Origin: Histoplasma ohiense
Lineage: Eukaryota > Ascomycota > Eurotiomycetes > Onygenales > Ajellomycetaceae
Direction of reading: 5' to 3'
DNA: 64,000 nt
Assembly (NCBI GenBank): GCA_017607445.1
Contig: JAEVHH010000001.1
Location: 2,232,001 to 2,296,000, forward strand
The notes below the pieces were generated by a model, which worked only from the letters and a program-made list of their open reading frames with translations, made no database searches and was not told where the DNA came from. Position 1 is the stretch's first letter. Every line of letters begins with the position of its first letter. The translations under genes and the position numbers were made by a program. This document shows, piece by piece, positions 34,559-45,242 of the stretch.

Positions 34559-36230
34559 ATGGGTTTTTTCGACCACCTTCAGACGAAGGGAAGCATAGCC
34601 ATTCAACCCAAGCGGCCACAGATCCGAAGAGTCGAAACAGCAACCAAGCCCGCCCAACCTACCACGTCGAGAGCGACACCAGTCGCATCAGAATGTTCAG
34701 GCCCAAAACCAGCCCCTCACTCTCACCAACGCCGCAACCGCAATCCCAACCTTCCCACATCCAGTAGGCGCTCCTCCAGTTCCGCCCGCGCAAGTTCCAC
34801 GGCGAGCGATCCCACCCATTCCCGGCACCATGACCCCGCCCCGCGTCTAAAAGCAAGATCCTTGACGCGAAAGCGCCCATCACTTATCCAACGGTTATCG
34901 AGTAGTAGCGATGAGAGCGATACTGAAGCGTCTTTCCTTGAGATCCGCAAGCGGATGAAAGTCAGCACAAGCGCGGAACCAGATTTACAACGCCAGGTTC
35001 GGTCGACGGTGGCGTTCGCAGAAGATGCGGGGGAACAGACAATCCCCATAGTCCATGCGTCTGATATCGCATCGATGGACAAACCTGCGGAGTTTTCAAG
35101 AGCGTTTGGTGATGGGAGTGGTTCCGTTTCTGCAGAGCCTCTTATGGTTCGGTTACAGTACCCTGGCATTTCCCAGGGAGAAAAGTGAGTTTTATGCCTG
35201 TGGAACATCCTGACTTGATTTTAAATTTTCTGTTAATGGTTTCCATTTGTCATTTGCTGCTAGTTACCAACTCGTTATCCCTCGGGAAAAAGAAGGGTTC
35301 AAACCCTTGGATGACATAGTCCATGTAGTCAGCATAGTGTCACAACATTACATACCAGAGGAGCATGTCCATCTTTTCAACGACGAAACCACCGGGATCA
35401 ATCGCCGCTTCAGACGCGCCTTGGCACATGTCTCTGAATCAGAATTCACTGCAGTAGTGGACGAATACAACAAAATAATCAACCGGCTCCGAACTGACGG
35501 CCTAATCGCGAAACACCTCGATAACATACACAACCTGCCCCTCCCCCTAGTCGAACGAATCCTCACCCAGACATATGCCCGCACGGTCTCCCCACGTGTA
35601 GAATCCCTCCGACAGTATGAAAACGGCACAGACAACGTCTACGGCGAGCTCCTACCCCGTTTCATCTCCGATATATTCAAGCAAACCAAGCTAAAATCCG
35701 ACCAGGTATTCGTCGACCTAGGTTCGGGAGTCGGCAATGTCGTCTTACAGGCAGCCTTGGAAATTGGCTGTGAGAGTTGGGGTTGCGAGGTGATGCAGAA
35801 CGCCTGCGACGTCGCGGAGTTGCAGGGGAGAGAATTTGAAGCACGCTGTCGACTCTGGGGACTTTCACCGGGCATTGTCCGACTTATCCGCGGCTCTTTC
35901 CTGACGGAAGAAAGCATCATTAAAGTGCTGCATCGGGCCGATGTCGTGCTCATTAATAACCAAGCATTTACGCCGCAGTTGAACAATGAGATCATCAACC
36001 ACTTTCTCGACATGAAGGAAGGATGTCAGATTGTGTCTTTGAAGTCTTTTGTGCCCGCGGGGCATCGGATTCAGGCGCGTAATTTGAATTCGCCTGTTAA
36101 TCTGTTGTCGGTTAAGCAGAAGAATTACTGGTCCGGTAGCGTAAGTTGGACAGACGCAGGGGGGACATATTTTATTGCGACAAAGGATAGTTCGAGGCTT
36201 AAAGCTTTTGCAGAGGGGGTATTGAAGTAG
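34559..36230 (+). CDS. DOT1: Histone H3 lysine-79 methyltransferase Dot1
   Basis: Two exons (34559-35184, 35264-36230) join in phase to 530 residues. The N-terminus (MGFFDHLQTKG) matches the conserved start of fungal Dot1. A basic, serine- and arginine-rich region of about 200 residues probably binds nucleosomes. The catalytic domain occupies about 215-530, with the signature NVYGELLPRFISDIF, the AdoMet motif VFVDLGSGVGNVVLQAA at about 355-371, the acidic loop WGCEVM, and LINNQAFTPQLN before IVSLKSFVP. The C-terminus includes NYWSGSVSWTDAGGTYFIAT, also typical. The enzyme methylates H3K79 on nucleosomes and affects silencing and DNA-damage checkpoints in the nucleus. It follows the PH-domain gene in the same direction and converges with ATG16. 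Confidence 0.97.
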
Positions 36231-36957
36231 TAAAGGAAGGGTGTACCTTATCGATGACGCCCTTTTTTTCCTTTTTCTTTTACCACCAACACTCGTTTTG
36301 GGACGGAGACTACTCGTTTATTTTGGCAAGCGAATCTACTGGTTCGTGGTTTATATATCTGGGGTGTTGGTTTTGTCTCTCTATTTTTTGGTTTTCTGGA
36401 TAGATTGGCTGGGAGAAATAGATGCAAATTGACGGTAGATTGGAATCACGCCAACAAACTCGGGTGTATTGGGTTTATGATACTTTTTGTAGGTGGTTTA
36501 CCGTTATTTTTTAACTTCTTTTTGCTTCATTCAGCTGTTTTTCTTTTCCTTTCTCGAGTGCCTATTCCTTCACAGTCGGTCTGCTGTTACATCATTTCTT
36601 GGCTTTGGATATCCATTTGAGGCGGGGTCAAAAAAGTTGTCGATTTGATATTACGGCCGGAGATGTTATTTCTGGCGGCGATTACACCCCTACTTGCACA
36701 ATGGAGAATTTTGGTAGTGTTCAATATAAGCCAAATTCTCATACCATGAGAAATTCAATTCTAATGTAATATATATAAAATAATGCGCCCACATGGTCCG
36801 AAAAGGCCAACATCTGTTCTCAGAAATAACGCCCATCTGAAGAGAACAGGAAAACGCCGCGCCCATCGATCCGTTTCATTGATTTCATTTTCATCAGCTC
36901 GCTTTCAAAAGAAGAAGTTATACAAGGTGCATCAAGAAACTGAGCATGAGGAGGATG
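36231..36957. other. Intergenic DNA between convergent DOT1 and ATG16
   Basis: T-rich on the + strand, no gene seen. It probably holds both 3' untranslated regions. Confidence 0.45.
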
Positions 36958-37786
36958 TCAGGAAAACTTGGATGCCTTATTCATGGCATCCGCCTCCTGC
37001 CCCATCCTTGCCATCCATCGATCAACCAATTCCTTGTTCTCGGCCTCCAGCCTCTTCGCACGGTCCTCTGCCATATTAAACTGTAGATTCAGTGATACGA
37101 GCTCCGTTTGCACGTTCTGTAAAGAAAAGATGAAAAATAGAACATGGTCAACATATAGCGTATTCAAGAAAACAAAAGCACAAGAAGAAAAACGAAAAGC
37201 GCATCGCATAACGTACATCTAACAACTTCGCCTTCCCCCTCAGTTCCTCATCTCGATCCTTCACCCTAGTCTGCAACAGCGCCTTTTCCGCGCTCAACTC
37301 CTCAATGCTGCGCGCATTCGCTTTCGTTTTCCGCTGCAGCTTCTCCAGCTCCGCGCTCGTCTTGGCAAGTTTATCTAGTAGCTCTGTGCGCGAGCGCTGT
37401 GCTTCGGAAAGATCTTGTCGCGCAGCAGCTAGGAGTGCGTCGTTGGGGGGTGATGTCTCGCTTCCATGCTGTCGTTTGGAGGAGGGGGCTAGCTTTCTGC
37501 TGTTGTTTTCATGGATGTTACCGGCGGGCGAGCCGGCGGGCCTGGTCGGGGAAGAGGAGGAATGAGCGTTACTTGTGCGGTCGGCTAGGCGGGTGTCTAT
37601 ATGTTTTTGGTATAAGTTCATATGAGGGGCGGCAGGTGATTTGTATGGTGATGGGCAGAGCGGGTTACCTTCGCAGCTTGGGAAGGTGGTTTACGCACAG
37701 GCATCGTAAATAGCAGCGTTTGCTTGTTCATGCGCATCCCTCACTCCTAAAGCTAACAAGTATTCTTCCTGCCAGTTTGACATCAT
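36958..37786 (-). CDS. ATG16: Autophagy protein Atg16
   Basis: Three exons (37786-37699, 37596-37217, 37116-36958) join in phase to 208 residues, usual for fungal Atg16. Exon 1 encodes the Atg5-binding helix NWQEEYLLALGVRDAHEQAN; the splice recreates IYDAYTRLADRT. A serine/proline-rich stretch is followed by a long coiled coil (about 85-200), with LSEAQRSRTELLDKLAKTSA, RSIEELSAEKALLQTRVKDR and the most conserved block ENKELVDRWMARMGQEADAM near the C-terminus. Atg16 dimerises and binds Atg12-Atg5 to form the E3-like complex that lipidates Atg8 at the pre-autophagosomal membrane. Two adjacent ATGs (37786 and 37783) can both start it. A 103-nt intron splits the Atg5-binding helix from the rest. 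Confidence 0.95.
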
Positions 37787-38793
37787 CTCATTGCGTGGTT
37801 TGGTTGGGCGGTTATGTTGTCACTGCCATCCGAGGTGGGATGATGGAGCGTGGCATAGCTGTGCTAGGAAGAACGGTTGCATTATCTCATGACAAAATGG
37901 ATCACACCCACCAGATCCCAGATCCAGGTGCACCCGAGGACGAATTTAGTATGCGAAGGCACCTTATTATGTTTGTCTTGTTTGTCTTAGATGTGAGGTT
38001 GGTGCAAATTGATCCCATGCTGTGATGATCCTCGCTCAGTGACTTTAATTCAAAAATTATCATAAAATCACATATGTTATAAACATCAAAATTAACTAAT
38101 GGAATTAGTTAGTCATAAAAGTGTTTTAATGTCGTTGCCCAGGATGCTGAAATGAAGGCTTTGAAAGTGAACAGTTTACGCCGGCGTAAGTAGTTTAGTG
38201 TTGGATGGTTCCGTCTGGTAGCATGAAATCGCACTGTAGCAGCCGACAACCCCTAAAGACGGGACTAGTTTAGGGGCTTGACACCTAAATCTTGGCTGTC
38301 AGGTTAGGTGTCATGCCCCCATAACTTCCGTGAGGTTCGACGTTAGCCTGCTTGTACTGTATTATACATCAATTACGGTGCTATGCTTTATGCAGTAGGG
38401 AGCCCCCATCTTTTGCGGGTACCCGATTTACCAATAATACATTCCTAGCGTGATGCATGGATCTTGTTCTACCTCCCGTCGACTGAACCTGGAACACATC
38501 ACAGGTCCAACCTTCTCGCATTGGGCTTCTTGTTCCCTGAGCTTCCCACATCTCTCTTCGCTAATACAAAAGCCTCACCATTTACCATCTTCTGTTGTTC
38601 CTGTCGCCGGCCTATCCAGGTAGCTTGTTTGGAGTTGGAGTCGGCTGCTACTCCTCTAACTCGCCACCCAGCCTCCGCATCCAACCCCAGCAAGGCGACG
38701 ATTTGCCGCCAAGTGCTCGAATCCCACCCTGCGACCCCTCCGTTGCTCTTCCTTTGCTGTTCAAATCATCTCTTGAGCCACTTCGTGTTAGAT
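37787..38793. promoter_or_regulatory. Shared divergent upstream region of ATG16 and YPT7
   Basis: About 1 kb separates the start codons of two head-to-head genes. It contains a CCAAT pentamer at 38431-38435 and an inverted repeat at 38273-38319. No ORF of its own is supported. Whether one promoter serves both genes is inference. Confidence 0.5.
38273..38319. repeat. Imperfect inverted repeat, 16-bp arms
   Basis: GGGGCTTGACACCTAA (38273-38288) pairs with TTAGGTGTCATGCCCC (38304-38319) with one mismatch, around a 15-base loop. Just upstream, CCCCTAAA (about 38250) is inverted to TTTAGGGG (about 38269), adding a second nested arm. It could be a hairpin, a protein-binding palindrome or the end of a small mobile-element relic. 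Confidence 0.75.
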
Positions 38794-39926
38794 ATGGCTA
38801 CCCGTAAGAAGCTCCTATTGAAGGTTCGCTCGGTGGCTATCCCTCCAATCCAATCTCTCCCCCGCTCTCACAACAAGTTGCCTCCTTGCTGACAGTCGTC
38901 CCTATTCTTTTGTCACATAATAGGTTATCGTCCTTGGCGATAGTGGTGTTGGAAAAACGAGTTTGATGAACCAATATGTCAGTTGCTATGAGTTCTTTGT
39001 TTTTCATGGGCGGTTTACGTGATATACATATATATATATAAATATGGGATGATGTGGAACGAAGAGCATGAAGCTTATTATCTTATTTATGTTGGGAAAA
39101 TGGCAGGTCAACAAGAAATACAGTTCAAGCTACAAGGCGACGATCGGTGCGGATTATCTTACAAAGGACGTTTTGGTGGATGACCGATTGGTGACCCTAC
39201 AGGTATGGTTTTCTTTTCGTCTGCCTCAGAATCCACCCAGCGACCATGCGACAACAGCTCCTTGCGGGAGAGAGAGAGGGCCAGCAAGAGCTACTGTTGA
39301 CTCTTCTACTTTATAGCTTTGGGATACGGCCGGACAAGAACGATTCCAGTCGCTAGGCGTCGCATTCTACCGAGGAGCTGATTGCTGTGTTTTGGTCTAC
39401 GATGTGAATAATTCCAAGAGCTTCGAAACCCTGGATAGCTGGCGAGATGAATTTCTCATCCAGGCGAGCCCGCGAGATCCTGAAAGCTTTCCCTTTGTAA
39501 GTTTTAAGCATTGCACTCATATAATCGCCGTGTTCTCTGTGCATTTTCAAAAAAAGGTCGCGCTTACATGGACTGGGGGTCATAGGTCGTTTTAGGGAAT
39601 AAGATCGACGTAGAAGAGAGCAAAAGAATGATATCGTCGAAGCGGGCGACGACATATTGCCAGTCCAAGGGGAATATTCCATACTTCGAAACCAGTGCTA
39701 AAGAGGCGATTAACGTTGAGCAAGCGTTTGAAGGTATGCTTTGTAACGAGCTGCTCTCCCCACAAATCCTTGTATATGCATGCGCATGATCTAACATAAG
39801 TTGCTCTGGAAAACAGAAATCGCGAAGAGCGCTCTTGCACAGGAAGAATCGGAAGAGTACGGCGGAGATTTTGCCGATCCCATCAACATCCACCTGGATA
39901 ACGACCGTGACAACTGTGCCTGTTAA
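38794..39926 (+). CDS. YPT7: Rab7-type small GTPase Ypt7
   Basis: Six exons (38794-38823, 38924-38977, 39107-39202, 39317-39496, 39586-39733, 39817-39926) join in phase to 205 residues. All GTPase motifs are present: GDSGVGKTS at 15-23, switch I with SYKATIGADYLTKDV, WDTAGQERFQSLG, NKID, and ETSAKE. The FYRGADCCVLVYD stretch and LDSWRDEFLIQASPRD are characteristic of Rab7. The chain ends Cys-Ala-Cys for double geranylgeranylation. Ypt7 drives homotypic vacuole fusion and the fusion of late endosomes and autophagosomes with the vacuole, via HOPS. Exon 1 encodes just ten residues. The gene is divergent from ATG16, another gene of the autophagy route. Confidence 0.97.
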
Positions 39927-40896
39927 TATTCTCCGTTTTATCGTGCCTTGTCCAATACCCCCAATATTTGATAGCCTTAGACTCTCATTTATGCATGAAC
40001 CACCCGCTGGAGGGTTAATTATTTTTCCATATTTTCCATAGCCCTTCTGAGATGTGTCAGTGGAGGGAGGACTCGTTTTTGTTCAGTGGAAATGTTGGAT
40101 CAGGTTTCCTTTCCTTCTGTCTTTTGCGCATTGCCATTCGTCCTCTTCATCATGGTGTTCCTGGCGTCACCTCAGTATTTTATATTGCTCCTATACAGTT
40201 TCGCCATACTTAATCCTTATTTTCGCCCCCTCAAGTCGTTGACAAAGGGGGCCTTCCCTCTCATCATATATGTAGATATTGAGTGAGCCAAAGATGGGTT
40301 GATTTTGCACTCTTAACTCTGTATGCTTTCTGTCAATGAAAATGTGTAGGATTGGGTAAATGAGGATGAAATTGCTACTTTGTAGTTATTTGATTTTAGG
40401 TTTGGCAGAGTCGAAGGTTCGCTCCAGTGCTGCATTATTTATTAAAATAATATCATGGAGCGGATTCACGAATACGTTTGATGTCCGTGTTGGCCGGACC
40501 TTTCCGCTTACCCCTGGTTCAACGGTGAGACGACGAGCACGGCCATCTCCGCTTTTCTCCAGCTTGGGAAAGTTTGCATGCAAACTTTGATGCTCAACTT
40601 TCCAGCTCTTCGCAATAAAAGCAGCGTTCTCTTAATCAGGATCTAAATGCGATATGCCTCCTCTCTGATGATAGCACTACCCATCGAACCCACGCGTCGT
40701 TATCTTTCTCACTATGCACATGGCACAGATCTCACGATCACTCACGATAGCTCTTTCCAGAGGAGCTCCTATAATTCAACCACTTCACGTCCTCTTCGAA
40801 TCCTAAGTATTACAGGCACTCCTTAAACGAGAAATTTTATTTATTTCGCGGACGAAAACACAAAAAAAAACAAAGAAAAAGAAGGTGGGAACAGCC
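39927..40896. other. Intergenic DNA between YPT7 and the DMT transporter gene
   Basis: No gene is seen. It holds the 3' end of YPT7 and the promoter of the following same-strand gene. An A-rich stretch lies at 40856-40885 just before the start codon. Confidence 0.45.
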
Positions 40897-42887
40897 ATGA
40901 GTTCGGAGCAGCTGGTGGACGGAAGTGATGACGAGCTGTTGCAACAGCACAAGCCGCACCAGCACCATCTCCACGAACATCGGGCTCCTGTTGAGGACAT
41001 GCAGGTCGAAGATGAAGCTTCAGGGAGCGTCATCCGGTCTGCGCGGCCTCAATCGAGATCCACATCCAGACCGAGATCATTGACTTCGGAGCGGAAGCAA
41101 GGCGGTATCGAGGCCCGATTGCCCTTGGGCATCGGAAGACGGACTTTGGGAATCATATTACTTTTGATTGTGGTTGTTCTGTGGACAGTGTCGAACTTTT
41201 TGGCTAGTGTGAGTTCTTTTTTTAGGGTCTTCTTTATTTATACATATTTCTTGCAGAATGGAATGCCCGTTGTGCCGCCGTTTTTTGTACCTGGTTAACA
41301 TGTTGGGTGTTGGGATTTTTATTATTTTTTCAATATCGCTCTTTTTGCACATTTATTTACATGACAATATCCTTTGAAGTGAAAACCCGAGGCTAACATT
41401 TCCTTTCACAGACCATATTTTCGGACAATACTTACTCCAAGCCATTCTTCCTCACATACGTGAACACCACCTTTTTCATCTTCCCCCTCCTCTTCATCCT
41501 TGGACTCAGGCTTTTCCGTATGTGGAGGGCCGGGCAGCTGTCCAAAGCCACCACGTTCCGAACGCTTCTCGAGCAGTTGGATTCGCACGAGGTTGCGCAC
41601 GAATATAGTCCCTTTCCAGCTTCGGATGACGATGTCCACCAGCCGGGGGATTCTGAACGAGGTGATTCTGAGCGAGGGGACAGATATCGGCGGTTGCGCG
41701 CTGAAGAAGAAGCAGATGATGATGATACTGGGCTGGTTGACGGCGATGATAAGGTGAACGCTTTGTCGGAGAGATTAGGTTTCAAGGCTACGGCCAAGCT
41801 GAGTTTGGAGTTCTGTTTGGTGTGGGTAAGATATTTCGACTCTCCTTCAGAGCATGAATTCATTTTATGATTTGCGTTGGTTTTTTTTTTTTTTTTTAGA
41901 GAGGATGGTTCCATTGCTAACTTGTCTCTGTAGTTTATGGTATGTGGAAATCATCCTTATCTTCAATTTACTTTCTTGAATCCTGATTGATTGTTGACAT
42001 ATGGAAACAGGCGAATTATTTTGCCGCAGCCTGTCTCCAATTCACAACCGTCGGAAGCACGACGATATTAACTTCCACAAGTGGTACGAACTACGCTTGT
42101 TCTGTCTTCCCTATCTAGTACCTACTCTTGCTGTATCACCGTTCAGCTAATCTCAGCCTCATGCTCCTGCAGGCGTCTGGACCTTGATACTCGGTGCTGT
42201 ACTTGGCGTTGAGAAATTTACCATCCGCAAACTCCTGGGAGTTTTGGCTTCCCTAACCGGAATCATCCTAATCTCACGGGTTGACCTATCCGGCGAAAAC
42301 AATGATGAGAACCGCGGCTCTTTCCCGCACAAGTCGGCTGGTGAGATTGCCATTGGTGACGCCATGGCCGCTTTCAGTGCCATTTTGTACGGCGTGTATA
42401 CGATCGTGATGAAGAAACAAGTGGGAGATGAGAGCAGAGTTAACATGCCTTTGTTTTTCGGCTTGGTGGGATTCATCAATACTTTCCTGCTGTGGCCCTG
42501 CATGATCGTGCTTCACCTGACAGGCTGGGAGACATTTGAATTGCCTCCTACACGACGTATTTTGTTGATTGTCATTGTATGTATATTATACACATTCCGT
42601 CTTTTATTTTTGATTCTCTTGTTCTTTGACAAAATCTATATCAATCCTGCTAACAATTTTCCTAGGTCAATTCCCTCACCTCTCTTGTCTCCGATATTCT
42701 CTGGGCATATGCTATGCTCCTAACAACACCGTTGGTGGTCACTGTTGGCCTCAGTCTGACCATCCCTCTCTCGCTCGTTGCCCAGATTGTCATCCAGGGG
42801 CAGTACTCGAGCGCGCTGTACTGGCTTGGTGCGGCGATTGTGTTCTTTTCTTTCTTGGTTGTTAATCACGAGGGCAAGGGCGAATGA
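40897..42887 (+). CDS. DMT-superfamily (EamA/SLC35F-like) membrane transporter, YML018C/THI74 type
   Basis: Six exons (40897-41208, 41412-41825, 41934-41939, 42011-42083, 42173-42576, 42666-42887) join in phase to 476 residues. A hydrophilic N-terminus of about 75 residues precedes TM1 (RTLGIILLLIVVVLWTVSNF), then TM2 (FFIFPLLFILGLRL), an acidic cytosolic loop at about 150-215, and eight more segments. WFMANYFAAACLQFTTVGST and TILTSTSGVWTLILGAVLG are the family signature. The third exon is only six bases (TTTATG, Phe-Met), needed to join LEFCLVW to ANYF. Yeast homologues are YML018C, on the vacuolar membrane, and thiamine-repressed THI74. The substrate is unknown. It is transcribed in the same direction as YPT7. 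Confidence 0.92.
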
Positions 42888-43841
42888 TGAGTCCCTTTCT
42901 TTCTCTTATCATTTTGTTTCCTCACACTTAGAGAACGATTTTCAACTATACTATTTCTGTATTTTTTTTTTGTCAGATGAAGTGGGATAGAAATTCGGGG
43001 ATACAGTATATCATACCCCTTTTCTTATATACCTTTCTTTCAATTTTTCATTTTCTGATAGGTTCTTTTTTGTCTTTTTTTCTTTTTTGGGAAGACGGTT
43101 GGATTTGATTGTCCACCCTGGTGTTATTCTTCTCTTGCTTTATTTGCTTATTCCCATGACCAATGTCTTTCAAGTCAGCGGTTACGCATGTGCGGGAATA
43201 CGGATGAGTTTTCGGCTACTTTCTTTCGGTTTCATTTTTTCTTATTTTTTATCTTTTCATCTTTTGCTTTTCAAGTCTAACCAGCTGGGGACTTAGCGCC
43301 TCCACGCAAATGGAGACCCGATCTGATGATAAATAAATACCCAACGTTGTCCTGGTTTTGTTTTCATTGTTATCTGCTCGTTCGCCTGTAAAATTATTAC
43401 CTACATTTGCGGCGCTTATTGCTGCCACAGAAGACAAATGGTCGATGCTTGCATAAAAGACCCAACCAAGGTCCAATTGAGTTGGCAAACTAAACAATGT
43501 CAGACAGAGTTGGCAGTGAATTATATACAGGTTTTAGAGAAACCCTGGCCCGGAGCCCTATATCGGAAGAATTTAGTTGAGTGCTTTTTCTGGGCACCGT
43601 GGTGGATGGTGAAGATAACGAAGTTTTGCGTCATAGATTAAAGTTATGTTATTAACTAGCAAATTACTGAAATTTGAGTTATTATCTGGTTAGAGTTTGG
43701 CTTTAACAATTGATAGATTGGTGTTGATATATATGCTGAGTGTTTGCGACAAATATTGGTACAAAGAATCAATTTTTCGAGGTTTTATGGGGGAGAGATG
43801 AGGAAAGGTGTTTTGGAACATAATTTCATCAAGTGCGTTAA
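42888..43841. other. Intergenic DNA between convergent genes
   Basis: T-rich, no gene seen. It should carry the 3' untranslated regions of the transporter and of the glycerate kinase. Confidence 0.4.
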
Positions 43842-45242
43842 TCAGACATCGCATTGCTTTTCTCGTATCGTCATGAACATGAATACGGATTTGAGCAGAG
43901 ATATAAAACAAAGTGGATTGAAACCGCTAAAGTAGCCCAGGTACGTCCGTGGCTGCACCAGCACAGAAGCGCGTCCACCACTAACAACTCCCTCTCGCAC
44001 CCGAAGTGACTGGCCCAACATCAACAGACGCATCACACTCTCTGCTGCATCCGTCAGAAGCCGCCCTGCCTCTGCAATGGCGGCCTCAAGAGAGATTGGC
44101 CCTTGCATTATGCTGGCAAAGGCGTCGATGCCAATCGAATAATTCGCCGCAGCATCGGGCCCCACAGTTCCCGCAAGCGCAATGACTGGCAGCCCATGTT
44201 TCTTTGCGCGCAAAGCAACCTCTGCGGGGATCTTGCCCAGCGGAGTCTGAGAGTCAAGCCGCCCCTCCGCAGTGAAGACCAGATGACAGTTTCTGAATAG
44301 GTCGTCGTTGATGCCGAAGTATTCTGTCACAGCCTCGTAACGGGGCCGTAACTTTGCACCGAGCAGCAGGAGGCCGGTCCCCATACCGCCAGAAGCTCCG
44401 GTGCCAGGTGCAGTGGATATGTCGTATCCTAGCTTCCTGCTGACGACGGAAGCGTAGGCATTTAGTGCGGTGTCGAGGAGTTCGACCTTTGCGGGTGTTG
44501 CGCCCTTCTGCGGCCCGTATACGCGTGCAACACCCTTAGGGCCGCACAGGATGTTCTGGCAGTTGCATGCGGCTTCGATATCAACCTGTTTTAGCCGAGG
44601 ATGGAGGCCGGAAAGGTCTATATCTGCAACTGTGCACAGTGCTACCCCGCCGCTTGCCGGTGCAAGCTCATTACCGTGGGCATCAAGGAAACGTGCGCCC
44701 AATGCTTGGAGCATGCCAGCGCCTCCATCATTGGTCCCTGAGTCGCCACATCCGATGATGAGTCGCTCTACTCCCTCATCTAACGCCGCGCGCATCAGCT
44801 CACCGACTCCATAAGTGGTTGTGATCGTTGGGTCACGGGAGTCTTTGGGGACCAGGCGCAACCCGGCGGCAGAAGCCATTTCTACAACGGCTGTTTTTTT
44901 CGAGCGGTCGCCTCCAAGGATCCCATAGTGGGAGATGAGAGGAATCCGAATTGGGCCAGTGACTTCCAACTGCCGAAGTTCCCCACCAGTCGTGGTAGCC
45001 AATGCATGGGCGAATCCCTCCCCTCCGTCGAATAACGGGACTTTCCGTACGATTGCGTCTGGGAGGACGCGCTTGACTCCTTTTTCGATGCAATCGGCGA
45101 CAGCAAGTGTATCAAGACTCTCCTTGAATCCTGATGGGCAAATGAGGATGCTCAGGGGCGGTTCCTCTTTTGCCTGTGGCATTGAGACATTGATGAACCC
45201 TTCGATTGTACGCATCTTCATGGGAAAATCTTTTGCTACCAT
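43842..45242 (-). CDS. Glycerate kinase, type II (GlxK/GarK family)
   Basis: A single-exon ORF of 466 residues from the ATG at 45242. An in-frame ATG at 45182, giving 446 residues, starts closer to the conserved core and may be the real start. The core begins SILICPSGFKESLDTLAVAD and includes PLFDGGEGFAHAL, IIGCGDSGTNDGGAGMLQAL (the glycerate kinase signature), GPKGVARVYGPQKGA, TGASGGMGTGLLLLGA and VFTAEGRLDSQTPLGKIP. The enzyme phosphorylates D-glycerate with ATP to 2- or 3-phosphoglycerate, linking glyoxylate/glycerate salvage to glycolysis in the cytosol. The last 35-40 residues after GRASVLVQPRTYL do not look like the family and may be read-through past an unseen splice site. A hydroxypyruvate-reductase-type gene lies at the other end of the window but is not clustered with it. 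Confidence 0.92.
   Translation of the reverse strand: MVAKDFPMKMRTIEGFINVSMPQAKEEPPLSILICPSGFKESLDTLAVADCIEKGVKRVLPDAIVRKVPLFDGGEGFAHALATTTGGELRQLEVTGPIRIPLISHYGILGGDRSKKTAVVEMASAAGLRLVPKDSRDPTITTTYGVGELMRAALDEGVERLIIGCGDSGTNDGGAGMLQALGARFLDAHGNELAPASGGVALCTVADIDLSGLHPRLKQVDIEAACNCQNILCGPKGVARVYGPQKGATPAKVELLDTALNAYASVVSRKLGYDISTAPGTGASGGMGTGLLLLGAKLRPRYEAVTEYFGINDDLFRNCHLVFTAEGRLDSQTPLGKIPAEVALRAKKHGLPVIALAGTVGPDAAANYSIGIDAFASIMQGPISLEAAIAEAGRLLTDAAESVMRLLMLGQSLRVREGVVSGGRASVLVQPRTYLGYFSGFNPLCFISLLKSVFMFMTIREKQCDV

Noticed and set aside
37621..37712. Alternative ATG16 start beginning Met-Pro-Val-Arg-Lys-Pro-Pro
   Set aside because: That frame cannot be joined to the next exon in phase, whereas the upstream start yields the Atg5-binding helix and recreates YDAYTRLADRT.
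37399..37713. A 104-residue + strand ORF
   Set aside because: It is antisense to ATG16 exons 1-2 and disappears once the ATG16 splicing is solved.
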